64,000 nucleotides of DNA from Branchiostoma floridae (taxonomy: Eukaryota > Chordata > Leptocardii > Amphioxiformes > Branchiostomatidae), in the NCBI RefSeq assembly GCF_000003815.2, contig NC_049989.1:20306815-20370814 (forward strand), written 5' to 3'. How positions within the stretch are numbered: position 1 is the first letter of the stretch; every line of letters starts with the position of its first letter. The position numbers and the translations under genes were made by a program. Below, in pieces: positions 43,901 through 58,900 of this stretch. The notes beneath the pieces were generated by a model. The model was not told the origin of the DNA. It did no database searches and saw only the letters and a list, made by a program, of their open reading frames with translations.

Positions 43901-46900
43901 GGAATGTCGCGCCTTCTGAGCTCAATAGTATTCAGAATCGAGGGGACGGAAAATGCTTTTAGGCTGGCTACAACCCTGATCAAACCATACAGATAAACAA
44001 ACCAACCTGCGGTCCTGCTGTGACTCCATCATCATGGGGTAACCAGGGACCACATGGTGGCCCTTCTCCGGAGACTGGGGCGGGGCACTGCTCCTGCTGG
44101 CTGACCGCGGGGGAGTCATGGCGCTCCGAGGCCCCTCCCCTGGCCGCGAGGTGCTGGACGTGACCTCTGAACCGGACACGGGAGGCTTGATGGGGGTGCC
44201 CTGCGTGATGGAGCCGCCTCCCCCGCTGTCAAAGTGGGCCGCGCTGTGCTGGATCACGTTCTGCCGGCTGACCTGTGAGTGCTGCGGGGGGACTGGGTAC
44301 CCCGGAATCACCTGTGCATAGAACATTTGTTTATACATTGTCATAGAACATTTGTTTACATTGTAGACATACTATAGAATTTTGGCAACAATTTAGATAT
44401 TGGTGGAAAAGCGTGACAGAGCGAGAATACGATAATATATTGTGTAAGAGAACCGGTATATGAATGAATGAATGATATTTATTCAAGTGTTGTGTGTTTA
44501 CCTTGCTTTTTGTATAATGGTAGCAAAATAGAGCCTTTACATTTGTTTTACTCAAGACATTAAACCCAGTATCCGACATTTCCTTTCACAACTAAAATTT
44601 CGAACATACATCATGTACATGTAAGATGGAAGGTCCTTCTCTGTCTGTATCCATCCATGTTGTGGCACTTGTGTTTTTTGTATGTCTTTGTAATGTTTAT
44701 TGAAATGAAATAAAAATTAAAAATCACCTGTGCCGGCATTCCTGGCCGGATCTGAGGCCAGGATGCGGACAGCGGGTACTGATAACCCTCCACTGAGACC
44801 GGCGGGGTGCTGGCACTGGACCTTTGCATAAGGGAGGATCCGTCGGTGATGTAGGGGAACATCCCCGGGTACACGAACATGACCCTTCCCTGTGGGTCGG
44901 TGATCATCCCTGGGGCCATCCCTGGGGGGTGCGGGAACATGCCCGGGTGGTGGACTGGATGCTCCATGGGCGGGCGGTGCTGTTGGGGCGAGTACCGCTT
45001 GTCTCTCGGGCTGCGGGGAGAGTGGCGTGCCTCCTTAGGGTACTCGACCGGCCGTTCCCGCGAGCGGGTCTGCTCGGCGTGCGCCGCGCTCATCTGCTGC
45101 GAGGTGAGAAAATCCGCCATGAGCGTCGCTCGTGTTTCGGCCATCCCCTGGTACGGACTCACGTAGCCGGGTAGCGGGGACTTCCGCGTTCTTCCCTGGT
45201 ACGGCATGCCTCCGTGAGGCTCTCGCCCGGGGCGCGTCGACATGTCCACCGGCGAATCGCGCGTCAGGTCGATCGCTCCCGAGCTTGCGCTCTCACGCGG
45301 GCTACGGGCGATGTCAGGGCCGGAGGATGGCGGGCGGTCTCTCCCGTGGTACAGCGGGGTTCCCCTTGTGATGGACCCAGGCTCCAGCTTTCCAGCAGGG
45401 GATTTCATCGGCTTGTCCATCTCAGCAGGAGACTTCTTGGCTTCCATGGCGGCGCGGTGGGCAGCCTCATATCGCTCCCGGTCGTACGCCATCCTCAGAG
45501 CGCCCTCGTGGATAACCGTGGGCGTGCTGCGCGACAGGGACGGCTCCATTCTCGGCGAGGGACTCTCGTCCTTCAGTGGAGTGCTTCTCCGCCGTGCCGG
45601 GCTGTCGGACCGACCCGGGGTCCCCTGGATGTACGGCCCATCGCGTCTGCTCTCAGGGTGTGCAGGATGCTCCGCTCTCCCGGGCGACGATCGTGACAGG
45701 GTGTCGACCTGCAGTGCTCTGTTCACACCCTCAGAGTGGTGCATCGGCGTGCCTTGTGTGATGGATCCTGCTCGGGATGTGGGTGTCCCTCGCATCATTG
45801 CTCCACCGTATACTGTCGACACTGGGTAGTCGATGGGAACACCAGTGTAGGGGTGGATGGGAACTCCCCTGGAGTCGCGGTAGATAGCTGTTCCTGGAGG
45901 AGGCACAGGTCCCCTTTGATCCTGCTTGTTGGGTTCGGCGATCGCACGCTGGATCAGCCCTTCGAACATCTCCTGCCCCGTTTTCTCCCGTCTCTCGTAC
46001 TGTGGATGCGGGGATGCGCCGGGAACTTCCTCCGGCGCTCTCAAGGGAGTTCCTTTCGTGATCGAGCCTCGTGGACTCACTTCCTCGACCACCGGGTACT
46101 TCCGCATCCCCTCGCCTTGCATGGTCACCCGCGATATGTTGCTCTCGTACGACACAACGGGAGTGCCTCTCGTGATCGACCCCTCGATTCTCCTTGGCTC
46201 TCCCGCCGTGAGGAGGCCGTCGTGTTTCCTCGGAGTACCATGGATGATGGAGCCTTCGTTCGCCCCCCTCCTCCCTTCCGATGCCTCCTGCCTGCTTGAT
46301 GGAGGCGGCGGTGGCACAACACCGGGATGGATCGCGTACGACATGGGGATCCCCCTGGTGATGGAACCTGTGTGGTACATTGGGTGCTGCGACTGGGGGG
46401 ACATCTGCGGCCCCTTCCCTTTCGGGGAGGAGGATTTCGAGATGAGGGGAGGAGGAGGAGGAAGGCCTGGCTTGCTCTGCACCGGCATCGAGGACTGGTG
46501 AGGGACTCCCTCTGTCACCGGGACCAACCCTGTGTCACAAATAGGGAAACAGCCTTGAGACATATATAACAACAAAATTCTTTTTTCTGATGTCTGTAAG
46601 TTCCCAGAAAACCCAACTGATATACCATCCTAGCCCCTTGTAGCAGTCACATACATGTATGTACAGTTGTTACCTTAATTCATTCCACTATTTGATTACC
46701 TTTATTTATCGTTACCACATTCCACTACTTTACTTTTCTCTTTATAACTTATAACCAATTTTGTTTAATATAAGAGGAGGAAGGCCAAGTATAAGCTATA
46801 TACGATTTTTCCCTCTTTCTGCACCTCCATTGTCCATCTATTGCCTATCATTTCATGTATTACGTTTTTTTCTTGTTGTGCAAACAAACAAAAAACACAA

Positions 46901-49900
46901 ACCGTGGGGAGCAAGGCGGCCGACTCTCGGGGACGCAGACGCGGTGGCTCGCTCTTTCTCGTGCTCATGGCCCTCGCTCCGCTGGCCCATGACCACCCCA
47001 ATCCGCGTGTCGATGGTGAGCGGGCTCGTGACGGGGATGTGGGCGCGCGATGGAGGCGTGATTGGCGACCGCTGCACGTGGGGCGAGCTTGACCTCGGGC
47101 GGTCTCGCCCATGCTCCCGAGACTCCGCAAACCCTGTCAATGACAAGACTGTTACCACCAATAAAGTCTAAAAGAAATAAATTATGATTCCTCAACAATT
47201 TTAGTATGATTCATACTTCCTAAATTCAGAGTGGTACAGGTACTTTTCAATGTTACCTGCACCAGTATTTCGAGCCCTGACGTAGGAGTTTTCTTTTTCA
47301 CTACCAGTCATTCTCTCCTGCTGACAAACTCAGCCATGTTTGGATTGTGTTCTTGCTGCAAAGGCGCCACCTACATCTGCTACATATAGCGGTGAGAAGC
47401 AGAACTCCAGTCAGAAGCTCTGAGGAAGATGTCTGACAGACATCCAAACGTCAGCAGGCGAGATAAACTGGTTGTGTTTGGGACAGCATATGCCAGAAGT
47501 AGATGCAAACTGTTACATTGTTATTACAGTAGCTGTTAATTGACAACTGTTATGTGTATTACACTCCTTTACCTTTGGGACTGCATTGTAAATAAATTTG
47601 CATAAAGCAGTCTGTGCATATGTGAATTTTTTTTTCCAACCTTAATCTAGCCTTGAGTTACACACTAGTATCCCTTCGGCCTAAGCCAGTAATCAAAGGT
47701 TTAAGGTTTAGAGGAGGTCAAGAGGTCTTCCAAATACTTTATGTTTGTGTCCACATTTGAATGGAAGCAGCAGCACCTGTCCTGCAGTACAATGTAAACC
47801 AGTCAGAACTGCCCTGAAGGTGACAGACAGTCACCGAAACTTCATTGTGAATAAAGCTATTAAAAAGTTAAGGTTGCCCGCACATCTAGCAGATGCGTAG
47901 GTGTGGCGCCCATCTTCATTTCTATAGCCCTTGGGCCACACATTTGTGCAGGTCACTACAGCAGGTTGCTGGTCCGCTAGTAGTGATGTGTGTTTAACTC
48001 CCATACTCTTCCTCATTAGTGCTGAGTGTTAAGCAGAGAAAGCAGCATGTACCATTTTTAAAGTCTTTGGTATGACCTACCGAATGCAAGGTGAACACTC
48101 TACCCACTCAGCCATTGCACTGGTGAAGAAAGCAATGGTTGACTTGTGTAAAAAGAATAAAGAGACTCTTTTTACAGAACCGTTGGTTTATTCCACACTG
48201 ATGTTTCGGTGACTGTCTGTCACTTTCTTCAGGGCAATTCTGACTGGTTCACATTGTGCTGCAGGACAGGTGTCGCTGTTCACAGTTCAGATGCGATCAC
48301 AAAACGTAAAGTATTTACATATGTACAGACAGATTTATGCAAAATATTTACAATGCGGTCCCAAACACAAGGGAGTTTAAAACATCCATAACAGTTGTCA
48401 AATAACTTTAAAATAACTGTAAAAAGAATCTCAGAGTTTATTATACCTGTGAGCGACACGGTGTGCCCCCGGAGGGCTTGGCTAGGGATGCCCATGTTCT
48501 GTTCGATGGCTGCATCAATGAAGGACTTGACAGTGGTGGTGCTGGTGGTAACAGTTTGCTCCTGGGACCTGGGATCCATGCGAGGGTACATCAGCAGACT
48601 CTCCTGGGCTGCTGTCACAATCAGCTGTGGCATGCCTGGAGTAGAACAGTAATTAACACTCGTAATTAACACTCGTTAATAAACTGGTGGGACAGTTTGC
48701 TCCTGGGACCTGTCCATGCGAGGGTACATCAGCAGGCTTTCCTGGGCTGCTGTCACGATCAGCTGCGGCATGCCTGGAGTAGAACAGTAATTAACACTCA
48801 TAATTAACACTCGTTAATAAACTGGTTTGCTCCCGAGACCTGTCCATGGGAGGGTGCATCAGCAGACTTTCCTGAGCTGCTGTCACAATCAGCTGTGGCA
48901 TGCCTGGAGTAGAACAGTAATTAACACTCGTAATTAACACTCGTTAATAAACTGGTGCTGACTGCTCCATTGCCTGGAGTAGAACAGTAATTAACACTCG
49001 TTAATAAACTGGTTTGTTCCTGGGACCTGTCCATGCGAGGATACATCAACAGGCTCTCCTGGGTTGCTGTCACAATCAGCTGTGGCATGCCTGGAGTAGA
49101 ACAGTAATTAACACTCGTAATTAACACTCGTTAATAAACTGGTTTGCTCCTGGGACCTGGGATCCATGCGAGGGTACATCAACAGGCTTTCCTGGGCTGC
49201 TGTCACAATCAGCTGTGGCATGCCTGGAGTAGAACAGTAATTAACACTCGTAATTAACACTCCTTAATAAACTGGTTTGCTGCTGGGACCTGTCCATGCG
49301 GGGGTACATCAGCAGACTCTCCTGGGCTGCTGTCACAATCAGCTGTGGCATGCCTGGAGTAGAACAGTAATTAACACTCATAATTAACACTCGTTAATAA
49401 ACTGGTGGGACAGTTTGCTCCTGGGACCTGTCCATGCGGGGGTACATCAGCAGACTCTCCTGGGCTGCTGTCACAATCAGCTGCGGCATGCCTGGAGTAG
49501 AACAGTAATTAACACTCGTAATTAACACTCGTTAATAAACTGGTTTGCTCCTGGGACCTGTCCATGCGAGGGTACATCAGCAGGCTCTCCTGGGCTGCTG
49601 TCACAATCAGCTGTGGCATGCCTGGAGTAGAACTTACAGTAATTATCACTCGTAATTAACACTCGTTAATAAACTGGTGCTGACTGCTCCCATGCCTGGA
49701 GTAGAACAGTAATTATCACTCGTAATTAACACTCGTTAATAAACTGGTGCTGACTGCTCCATTGCCTGGAGTAGAACAGTAATTAACACTCGTAATTAAC
49801 ACTCGTTAATAAACTGGTTTGCTGCTGGGACCTTTCCATGCGAGGGTACATCAACAGGCTCTCCTGGGTTGCTGTCACAATCAGCTGTGGCATGCCTGGA

Positions 49901-52900
49901 GTAGAACAGTCATACCAATACTTAAAACCATGAAACAAATTTCAAAATATGACTTTTGCAATTGATGTTGGAAATTGTGATGAACATCTCACTACCTGAT
50001 TGGCTATTGTCTATTGGATTTTAGATTTGGCCTGTACACATGATTACTGATTGAGAACTTATTGTTTCATTGGACATATAAGTTATCTGTCTACTCCTAT
50101 TCTTTCTGTTTATAGTTGTAAAGAGATTTGATATCAAAAGATTGATTTTGCACACATGCACTGTCTTTGCACAAATGTCTTTGTATTTTCATTTCCATGT
50201 ACGATGCTGTAGGTATGAGACTATGACTGAAGTTGGCAAGCCAATTGTTCTAAATATTCTTAAAAAAAAATTACCTGGTATCTGTGCATGCCTTGCCACC
50301 ATCTGTTGAAGAGAAGGCCTGTGCGGCCCTGTGACCATTGTGCTCGGAGGAGGGATGAACGTTGCGGGGAAGGTTGCTGCGATACCAGACGGTGGTACGG
50401 TCTTCCCGGCCGAGACCACGCCTGCTGTTCGCTCGCCACTGGCGGACGAACTACTGGTGGATATGATCGGCTTTACGTCAGCTGTGCTCACGGCTGCAGC
50501 AGAACTCTTACCTGCATGGTCAAATGGAAAAATGTATTGTATCAAATATGGAAATTGCTAATCATTATTAGCTGTACAAGACTTTATACAAAACGTACTT
50601 CTTCACAAGCTTCATAACAATGAATCTTTTTTTTACGATATTAACCAGTGAATGCAGTCATACAATAGTAGCAAAAGTGCCTCTTGTACATGCTGGTATG
50701 TATGGCCACTTAAAGGACATGTGCCCAACTACAATGATTTCTGTGAAAATATAAATGAGCGAAACATTGTATTCTTTGAAAATAAATAGTATGCGGAGAA
50801 GTTTAATGTATGATATGAATTAACATGTATGATATGTATGATTTATTATCATACGGTACAATATGCAGTCTTCGACATTAAGTCCATGGCTTAGAGGTTA
50901 AAGAATTCTCTAGTCTTACTGAAGCTGCCGCTGCTATGATGAGGCACTCCCTCCCCCTCGCCCCCTCCTTCGTCTGCGCTGCACGTCGCGCTGCTGTCGT
51001 TGTCTTCTTCCTTTATCTCCACCACAGGTACCGGCAGGGCCTTCACTTCTGCTGGCTTGTCCTTCTCAACCTGGTGAAGAAAATCGTAAGCATGAAGGTA
51101 AACATTAAGGAACGTCGCACTGCTGTCAATGTCTTCTTCTTTTATCTCCACCACAGGTGCCTTCACTTCTGCTGGCTTGTCCTTCTCAACCTGGTGAAGA
51201 AAATCGTAAGCATGAAGGTAAACATTAAGGAACGTCGCACTGCTGTCGTTGTCTTCTTCTTTTATCTCCACCACAGGTGCCTTCACTTCTGCTGGCTTGT
51301 CCTTCTCAACCTGTGGTGAAGAAAATCGTAAGTATGAAGGTAAACATTACAAAACTTTGCGCTGCTGTCGTTGTCTTCTTCTTTTATCTCCACCACAGGT
51401 ACCGGCGGGGCCTTCACTTCTGCTGGCTTGTCCTTCTCAACCTGTGGTGAAGAAAGTTGTAAGCATGAAGGTAAACATTAAAAACGTCGCGCTGCTGTCG
51501 TTGTCTTCTTCTTTGATCTCCACCACAGGTACTGGTGGGGCCTTCACTTCTGTGGGCTTGTCCTTTTCAACCTTTCATAAAGAAAGGAACCTTAGTACAA
51601 CTGACGATTCAGTTTACAGCACAAATATTAAGGTGCCGGCGGCGCCTTCACTTCTGTGGGCTTGTCCTTCTCCACCTATATGTATAATAAAGAACATTAT
51701 CTTAGCATTGACAATACAGTATACAGCAAAACAATTAAGGATCAGCTTCCACAATACAACAGCATTGCAATGTTTCAAGATGGTGAAAATCATTTTGTAG
51801 CAGAATTAGTTCATTTCATTTTGAAACACTCTATAAAAATATACAAAAGTAGAGTTATGCTGTGCATCTACAAACACACATACACGGGTGGTCAGTATAA
51901 CTTTAGAACCTTAGGATGGATTGTGAAGATATTTGGGAAGGTGATGGTCAAGGTCCATTTTGGGCCCCCTAGTGTGTGACATTGGAACTGCAGTGAAACC
52001 TTTCCTGCATGTTTTGTTCTGGACATGCTGCTATCTTGTTTGTATACTGTAACAGTATATTTTTGTTATCTTTTCTTATTGTGAGCTGTTCTTAGCCAGT
52101 TCGGGAAAATATGTACCCTTAACGACTCACCTTAACTTGAGGCAGAGGCTCCGGTGGTAGGGAGGGAGTTGGCACAGCAGCCTTCTTCTCTGGCGGCTCC
52201 TCCCTGGCGACAGTGGCCTTGACCTCAAGTTTGGGCTTGCTGGCCTCGGCAGACTGCTTGTTGGGATCGTCACGGCCGTCTTCGGAAGCGCTCTCAGTGT
52301 CAGAGCTGTCCTCCTCCTGCAAGATACATTTAGTTTAGTTACACTGCATCAAATTGCTGAACTATAACTTATAGTATATGACTCTTTTGATGACATTGTT
52401 ACTGTTTCCCTCCTGTGTACAGTCTTCAAGCCTTCAAACCTCATGTTTCCGGCTGTCTCCTAGCACAATTATTTCCATCATCCATCGACTTAGTGCATTG
52501 CCTAGAAGACAAGACTCAGTGGTCAAATGACCTTGCATTGAAGAAAGTCATTAAAAAGAAGACGAAAAAAAACTCTTAGAAATGGCAGTACAGGGCTTGA
52601 AATACAGAAATGCATTAACATGAATTTCAAAGCAATTACACATGTACATTTGCAGGGATCAAATTGCACCGCAGAGACAAAATGGAGTGTTTGTTGCAAA
52701 AAAATAGAAGGCAGTCAGAAGACAGTACATTTTTGCACAGGTTTCAAGTTCGAGCCCTGAAGATTTTTACAACCTTCTCCCCCCTACTAGTAACAATTCT
52801 TTACAAATGAGAGTGAAGTCGATACCTCGTTGTCCTGTGTGTTGTCCTCATCGCTGGAAGACTCTGACTCCGCCTCGTTTTCTGACTCGGCAGTGAGGGT

Positions 52901-55900
52901 GGACGCCGCGCTCTCCGCAGAGATGGAGATGTCACGCTCCCGCTGAGCCTGGAAAAGTGGAATAAAAACCTTAAAAGATGTACAATGGAAACCATAGCAG
53001 CCCATGATCATTTTGAAAGTCATGGCTACCAAGGCTGTCAGTGCTAAGAGATCCTGCCTGCTTAAAGACAACAGAAGTTTAAAAAAAAAAGAAGTTTGAC
53101 TTTATCAAGATCCACAATTGTCTTAATGATATCACTAGAAAAAGTAAAAAGGGACCCAAAATCTTAAGAAATTTCCTTGATAGGCCGCTTATCCCTACAC
53201 CAAATTTCAATATCCAACCTTCCAATGTGACCACTTTTTTATGGCCCCTTGGATACTTTACTCAGCCCATTAGTTGGATAATGGGGCTCATTTACACAAG
53301 AATTAAGAATGCTGTATGTAACTTGACTAGATGTTACCAGTCCCCAAGAAAAGCTGCCAGGGACCCTTAAACTTGATAGGTCAACGCGTAACCCTATACC
53401 ATACTTCACAATAATCCATCCAATCCATCGTTTGGTGTCCAATGTGACCACTTGTTGGTAGTCTTAGATAATTGTGCTCATAGACAACAATCAAGAATCC
53501 TGTCTATATAGTCCACTGAGTGAGCTTCTTCAGTGCTCGAAATACTTTTTTCAGCCAGGTTGTCCAAGTGGCAACCTGAGACAAAAGCCAGGTTGCGCCA
53601 TCAACATTTCAGGTTGCCCCACTTTTAAGTTGTTACTTTCTTCAAATCAGCTACTTATCCCTTATCTTTTGTTCCAGTTATATGTAACTATGTAAATATG
53701 TTTTATGTTATCCACAAATAAATACAAAGGCTTATGCACGTAGGTGGGGAAAAAGCAGTGCTCCAACTGCAAAATTTCAGGTTGTGCAGTGTGCAACCTG
53801 GGTTTAAAATGTAGTTGCGCGAGGCAAAATGAGGTTGCATTTTCAAGTGGGCAAGTGGGTATTTCGAGCCCTGTTCTTGACTGTACTGTACCTTGTTCCG
53901 TTTGTACTCCATGACCAGCGTCTCCAGACTGAACTTGCGCTTGTAGTTGAAGTAAAAGTTCTTGCACTGTGCCGGCGTCTTGGTCATCACCATCTCGGAT
54001 ATCGCCTCCCAGTCCCGACCGTGCTCGCTCAGACCTCGCTTCGCAACTTCCATTTCGTCTTCCGTCCAGCGGGATGTCTCCACTGTTAGTCGGTCGGGAG
54101 AAAGGTTTTCATTTGTAACTGTTAAGCAGATCGTCTAAATGTCCCCTTTATTACATACTAGTGAGTCTCCCCTTGTTTATAGTAACTAGGACTGCCCTTT
54201 TGCTATGGCTATCCTATAAAAGCGGGAGGTCTCCACTGTTGTTCGGTTGGGAGAAAGGTTCTCATTTGTAACTGTTAAACAGATTGTCTAAAATGTCTCA
54301 TGTATCACTCACCTTCTTTATACATGTAGTACATAGGACTACCCTTTTGCTGCAGCTATCTACAACCTTGGCTGTATGTATGCATTTCACATATACAGCC
54401 AAACCTATAAAAGCGGGAGGTCTCCACTGTTGGTCGGATCTGATTTGTAACTGTTAAGCAGATCGTCTAAAATGTGCTGTTTACTACTCACCTTATTCAT
54501 ATATGTAGTAACTACATGGCAAGTACCGTATATACATTGCACATCTATGATATCAGTTAACTGCTTTTCTTTTCTTGAATTTCATCAATATACATATAAA
54601 GTAGCATTCTATCTCAGTGTATGAAAACTATAATGTTCTGTCCTAAGCTACAATGTAAATGTACATGCAAGCAATTACATGGTAGCACCATGCAACAACT
54701 AACAGTTCATATTGGATCACCAGTACATCAACATGAGACATCTCGCACACTAATTATTTCATAAGCATTAACCTCCTCCATGCCATGGGGGCATCCATGC
54801 AGTATAACATGTATATTGGTTAGAGCATGAGGGTTAAACAATGGAAGACAAGGGTTAAAAACATCCATATAGAAAATGCATGTACAACAGGTCCACCACA
54901 GTCAGTTGCCTTTGCCCAGTTGTTGTGCCATAATTGCAATCATTCAATCTCAAAGTCAAACCAGCATCTTCCAACAATTTGGTATGATTTCAAGGATGCA
55001 TTCATTATTACAGTAGTACAATCATGGTTTGGCAATACTTTGTACTATCAGAAATCAAGAAAGCTTGCATTCACATGCCGAGAACACGGGCAGAAAAAAG
55101 CAACCAAATTTTGAACAGAAAGGTACTAGTAATTATCATAACATTATAAATCAAACTAATGACCAGTAGCTGCTAAAACAGATACAGGTGATGATAATTC
55201 TACTTTTATGAAAATGAAGATATGTTGCTCAAATATGCTCTTAACTGAATGATTAAGAAAACAAAGATTTATTTCAAATACATGTAATGAGTCTAAAGAA
55301 ACAATTCTGAAGAAATAATACTTTGAGTGATTTAAGCTAAAAGTAAGAAACATCAAAATAAATACTAAGTGCCAATTCTGATTTCTTTCAAAAACCTTAA
55401 TAACTGAATGTTGTACATATTTTGGTACACGCATACTACCAAAGAAGCAAATAAATATCAATATTTAAGAAACAAAGATTTAAACAATTTTGAGTGAAGA
55501 TACCACGGTGCCAATTTTATTATTCTTTCAAGATCTTTATAGAATGCTATACATGTTTCAGTCGATGCAGAAATCCAAAGAAGCCAATACCAATCTTGCT
55601 GTTTGGAGGTTTCTTCTCAACTTGTTTTCTTTCTTGTGCCAATTCAATTTTTGTAGATCTTTACAGAATGCTGTACATGTTTCAGTCGATGCAGGATTCC
55701 AAAGAAGCCAATGCCAATCTTGCCGTTAGGAAAGTTTCTCAACTTTTTTCTTTCTTGTGCAACGTCTCTAACTGTGGCAAACACCTGTGTACCTTGCTCA
55801 GACGCACTTGGGGCTTCCTTGGCGTCCTCGTCCCCGGTGCCCGGCTCCCCGCCCAGCCGGCGCGCGATCCGGTTGAAACAGGTGGCGCAACATTTGTTGA

Positions 55901-58900
55901 TTTCCTCGGTCAGACCTAATGGGGGAATAACAATTTAAGAATGACAGAATTAGACAAAAAACTTTATTGTACATTTATGCTATAACAAGCTAAGTATATG
56001 TACAGAGACAAATGAGAGTGTACTTCAAGATGTTTTGAGTGACACCCATCACTCTTCAGCATCACAAGAATGATTTGGCAGAAGGAATAATGCTGAAGAG
56101 ATTGATGGATGTAACTCAAAATGTCTGGATGTAATCTCTGTACCTTGTCCAGTTGTAAATATTGAACTGTCTATAAATATTATTGACATGTATGTCTAAC
56201 ATCACCGTAATGTCATACATACATGTAATGAGCATAAAAATTGATATCTTACTTCAGTTGGGAAGTTAAAGTTGGTGAAGGAGAGGATGGGCTTTATCTC
56301 CTTTTACAGTGTCCCAGACACAATGGATGAACATCCCACTGACCTTAAAGGCCATGGGACCTTAATGTACATCTACTAACTAAGATAAAGATAAGAAAAC
56401 TCTTACCAAACTCCTGCATGACTGGTTCTTTTTGCTCTGCTGGCATCTCGTTCAGTTTGGTGGGCAGAGTCTTCAGCCTCTTCACCTTCCTCTTGGGTGT
56501 CTTACAGGTCGGAACCGGGCAGCTAAGAACAAATTTGAAGAAAAATTAAAACCCTCCTACGCTTTTTGGAGCATACGGCAGCCGAAGCCAACTATAGCAG
56601 GGTGCTACAACTACATTTTCCTAACTTACTACATTGTACTACTAACACTTAAGACTACACGAAGGCTGAGATTCCAACCCACCACATGGTGTTAACTTCT
56701 AATCCCTACAAACAAAACAGACAGTAACAGTGACATACAGACGTTTGACAGGACCACATGTACTGTTCCGTATGTAAAGCGCCCATACATAACCTGAAAT
56801 GTACTACTGACTAGGCCGAGATTTGAACCCACAAGCTTCAAATCTATCACCACTACTACTACGGTGAAATAACAGACAGTAACAGTGACATACAGACGTT
56901 TGAAGGCACCACAAGTACAGTTCTGTATGTACCGCACCCTACCTACACATTACTAACCTATCACCAATACTATGGTCAAACAACAAAAACAGACAGTAAC
57001 AGTGACACACAGACATTGACGGACCACATGTACTGTTCCACTGTGTCTACCTAAGCTCACACTACTAACCATGCTAAAACTCAAACCCACCACCATGTAA
57101 ACTGCTAACCCCAAAGCAAATAAAACAGACAGTAACAGTAACATACAGACGTTAGACGTTACCACATGTACTGTTCCGTATGTACCGCGCCCTACCTAAG
57201 TTCATACCGTTTGCGCACGGAGCGACAACGGCACTTGCTGCAAATGCGATGTGCAGGGCGCATGTCCTCCTCGGTAAGACCGTAGAACTCGGCCAGATTC
57301 CGCGTGATCGGGCGCGTCTCGCTGTAGTTGTCGATGATCTCGCCACAAATGACGCACTTGGTGACGGAACCGTCGTCAGGCACATCTGGGGAAGTTGAGA
57401 AAAAAGATTGGAATTAACAAAATATTTTTAGCTAAGATACATGACTGTATACACAATATAAAGCCCACTTTAGCTGGTGATCACTGAAGCAATTCCTGTA
57501 GCATTAGAAAGATTTCTTTCACAAAACCTTGAAAAGAACAAGACACTTGTGATTGAGAAAAAAGCTAAGACTGATCTACAGCATAACATTCATTTAATCT
57601 GCCATATTGTGGCATCATTGCAGCAGATACTGCAGCACTAACTACCACAGTATGTCCAGGGCCACAAATACTAAAACAGGAAGTCTAGCTGCAGTAGTAA
57701 AGAAAAGGCATTGATCTCCAGCTACTTGTCCATTTTTGTTTGATTTTTATTGTTAAATCTGTCATTTGATGTCATAAAGATTAGGTTTTTTGATGGACAG
57801 AAGTTTTGAATGAAATTTTTGTCCCTCCCAACAAGGAAACATCTTTACCATTTGAGGTGGTGCGCTCAGGTCGCTCTCTCTCATCATCTTCAGCAGAGTC
57901 ATCATCATCGTCTTTGTCCCTGTCGAGCAGAAACACAAACAAGATATCAAGCACTTGATTCACATTTTTCTTCACCGGACAGTCACAAAATTGTTATGCA
58001 ATGTTTCATTCATCAATTTGCCTTTATTTGAGCTTGTATACTTTCACAACAACATGGAAGAACATGTACAGTATTGTTTCGAAATTAAAATATTAGTCGT
58101 TGAAGTCATGTACCAAAAGACACAAAAGGATGCCTAATGTAATTAACATACCTGCTTTTCTCATCTTGGTCCATATCTTTGTCTTCTCTGTGAAGCTGGA
58201 AAGACACACAAAATTTTGCACTTCAGTTTTCCTCATAGTAAAACACAAAAAAACATGTACATGTATTGATGATAATATTGTTATTCCATCCAATTCTAAT
58301 TTCATCGGGTCAATAAATGACTGATCAGAATGACAAAGTTCGACCACATAACGGTAGTTACAGGTAAAGAGATAACATTTTGGTGACCATCTGTACTTGC
58401 TGGTCTTCCTTACACTACAGCTAGGTGTCACGGTTGTGTCAATGTCTCAAATGTGGTTCTAAATGCAAAATATTGTCTATCGTTCTTCAGTTCCTTTAGA
58501 TCACAACCAAATTTCTGAATCAGTTCATCTCACCTGTCCTTTTCCGAAGGGCCTCTTGCGCTTCAGGGCTTGTTTTCTCATCAGCTGTTTGTAGTTTTCA
58601 TTCTTCTTGCTTTGATAGTAGTACAGCACACAGTCGGAGACACTCTGGAATAGGACACAGAGGCTTACATAAGTATATTTAGAAGGGCAAAGCACTTAAG
58701 TTTAGGTACTTTGTTAGATTTTACATTAAGAACACTTACTTGTTAATCAGGATAATGTCACAAAAACAGATCTATTGACAAAAGTTGGATGAAGCATCTA
58801 TCAAGTAATTTAAAGTTCAAGGAAATGCAACAAAAATGCAAACATTAAAAAAATGCAAACATAAAAAAAGATACATGCTTTGTTCTGGTTTTAAGCTTTT

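Noticed and set aside
44824-46569. Several plus-strand frames of 80-195 codons
   Set aside because: Antisense of the SITRGTP exon; their repeats (e.g. GVPLVMDP) are the complement of that repeat.
57152-57385. Alternative frame with [12 protein letters not shown]
   Set aside because: Wrong frame of the Cys-rich NCOR exon; the frame with [11 protein letters not shown] keeps phase with both neighbours.
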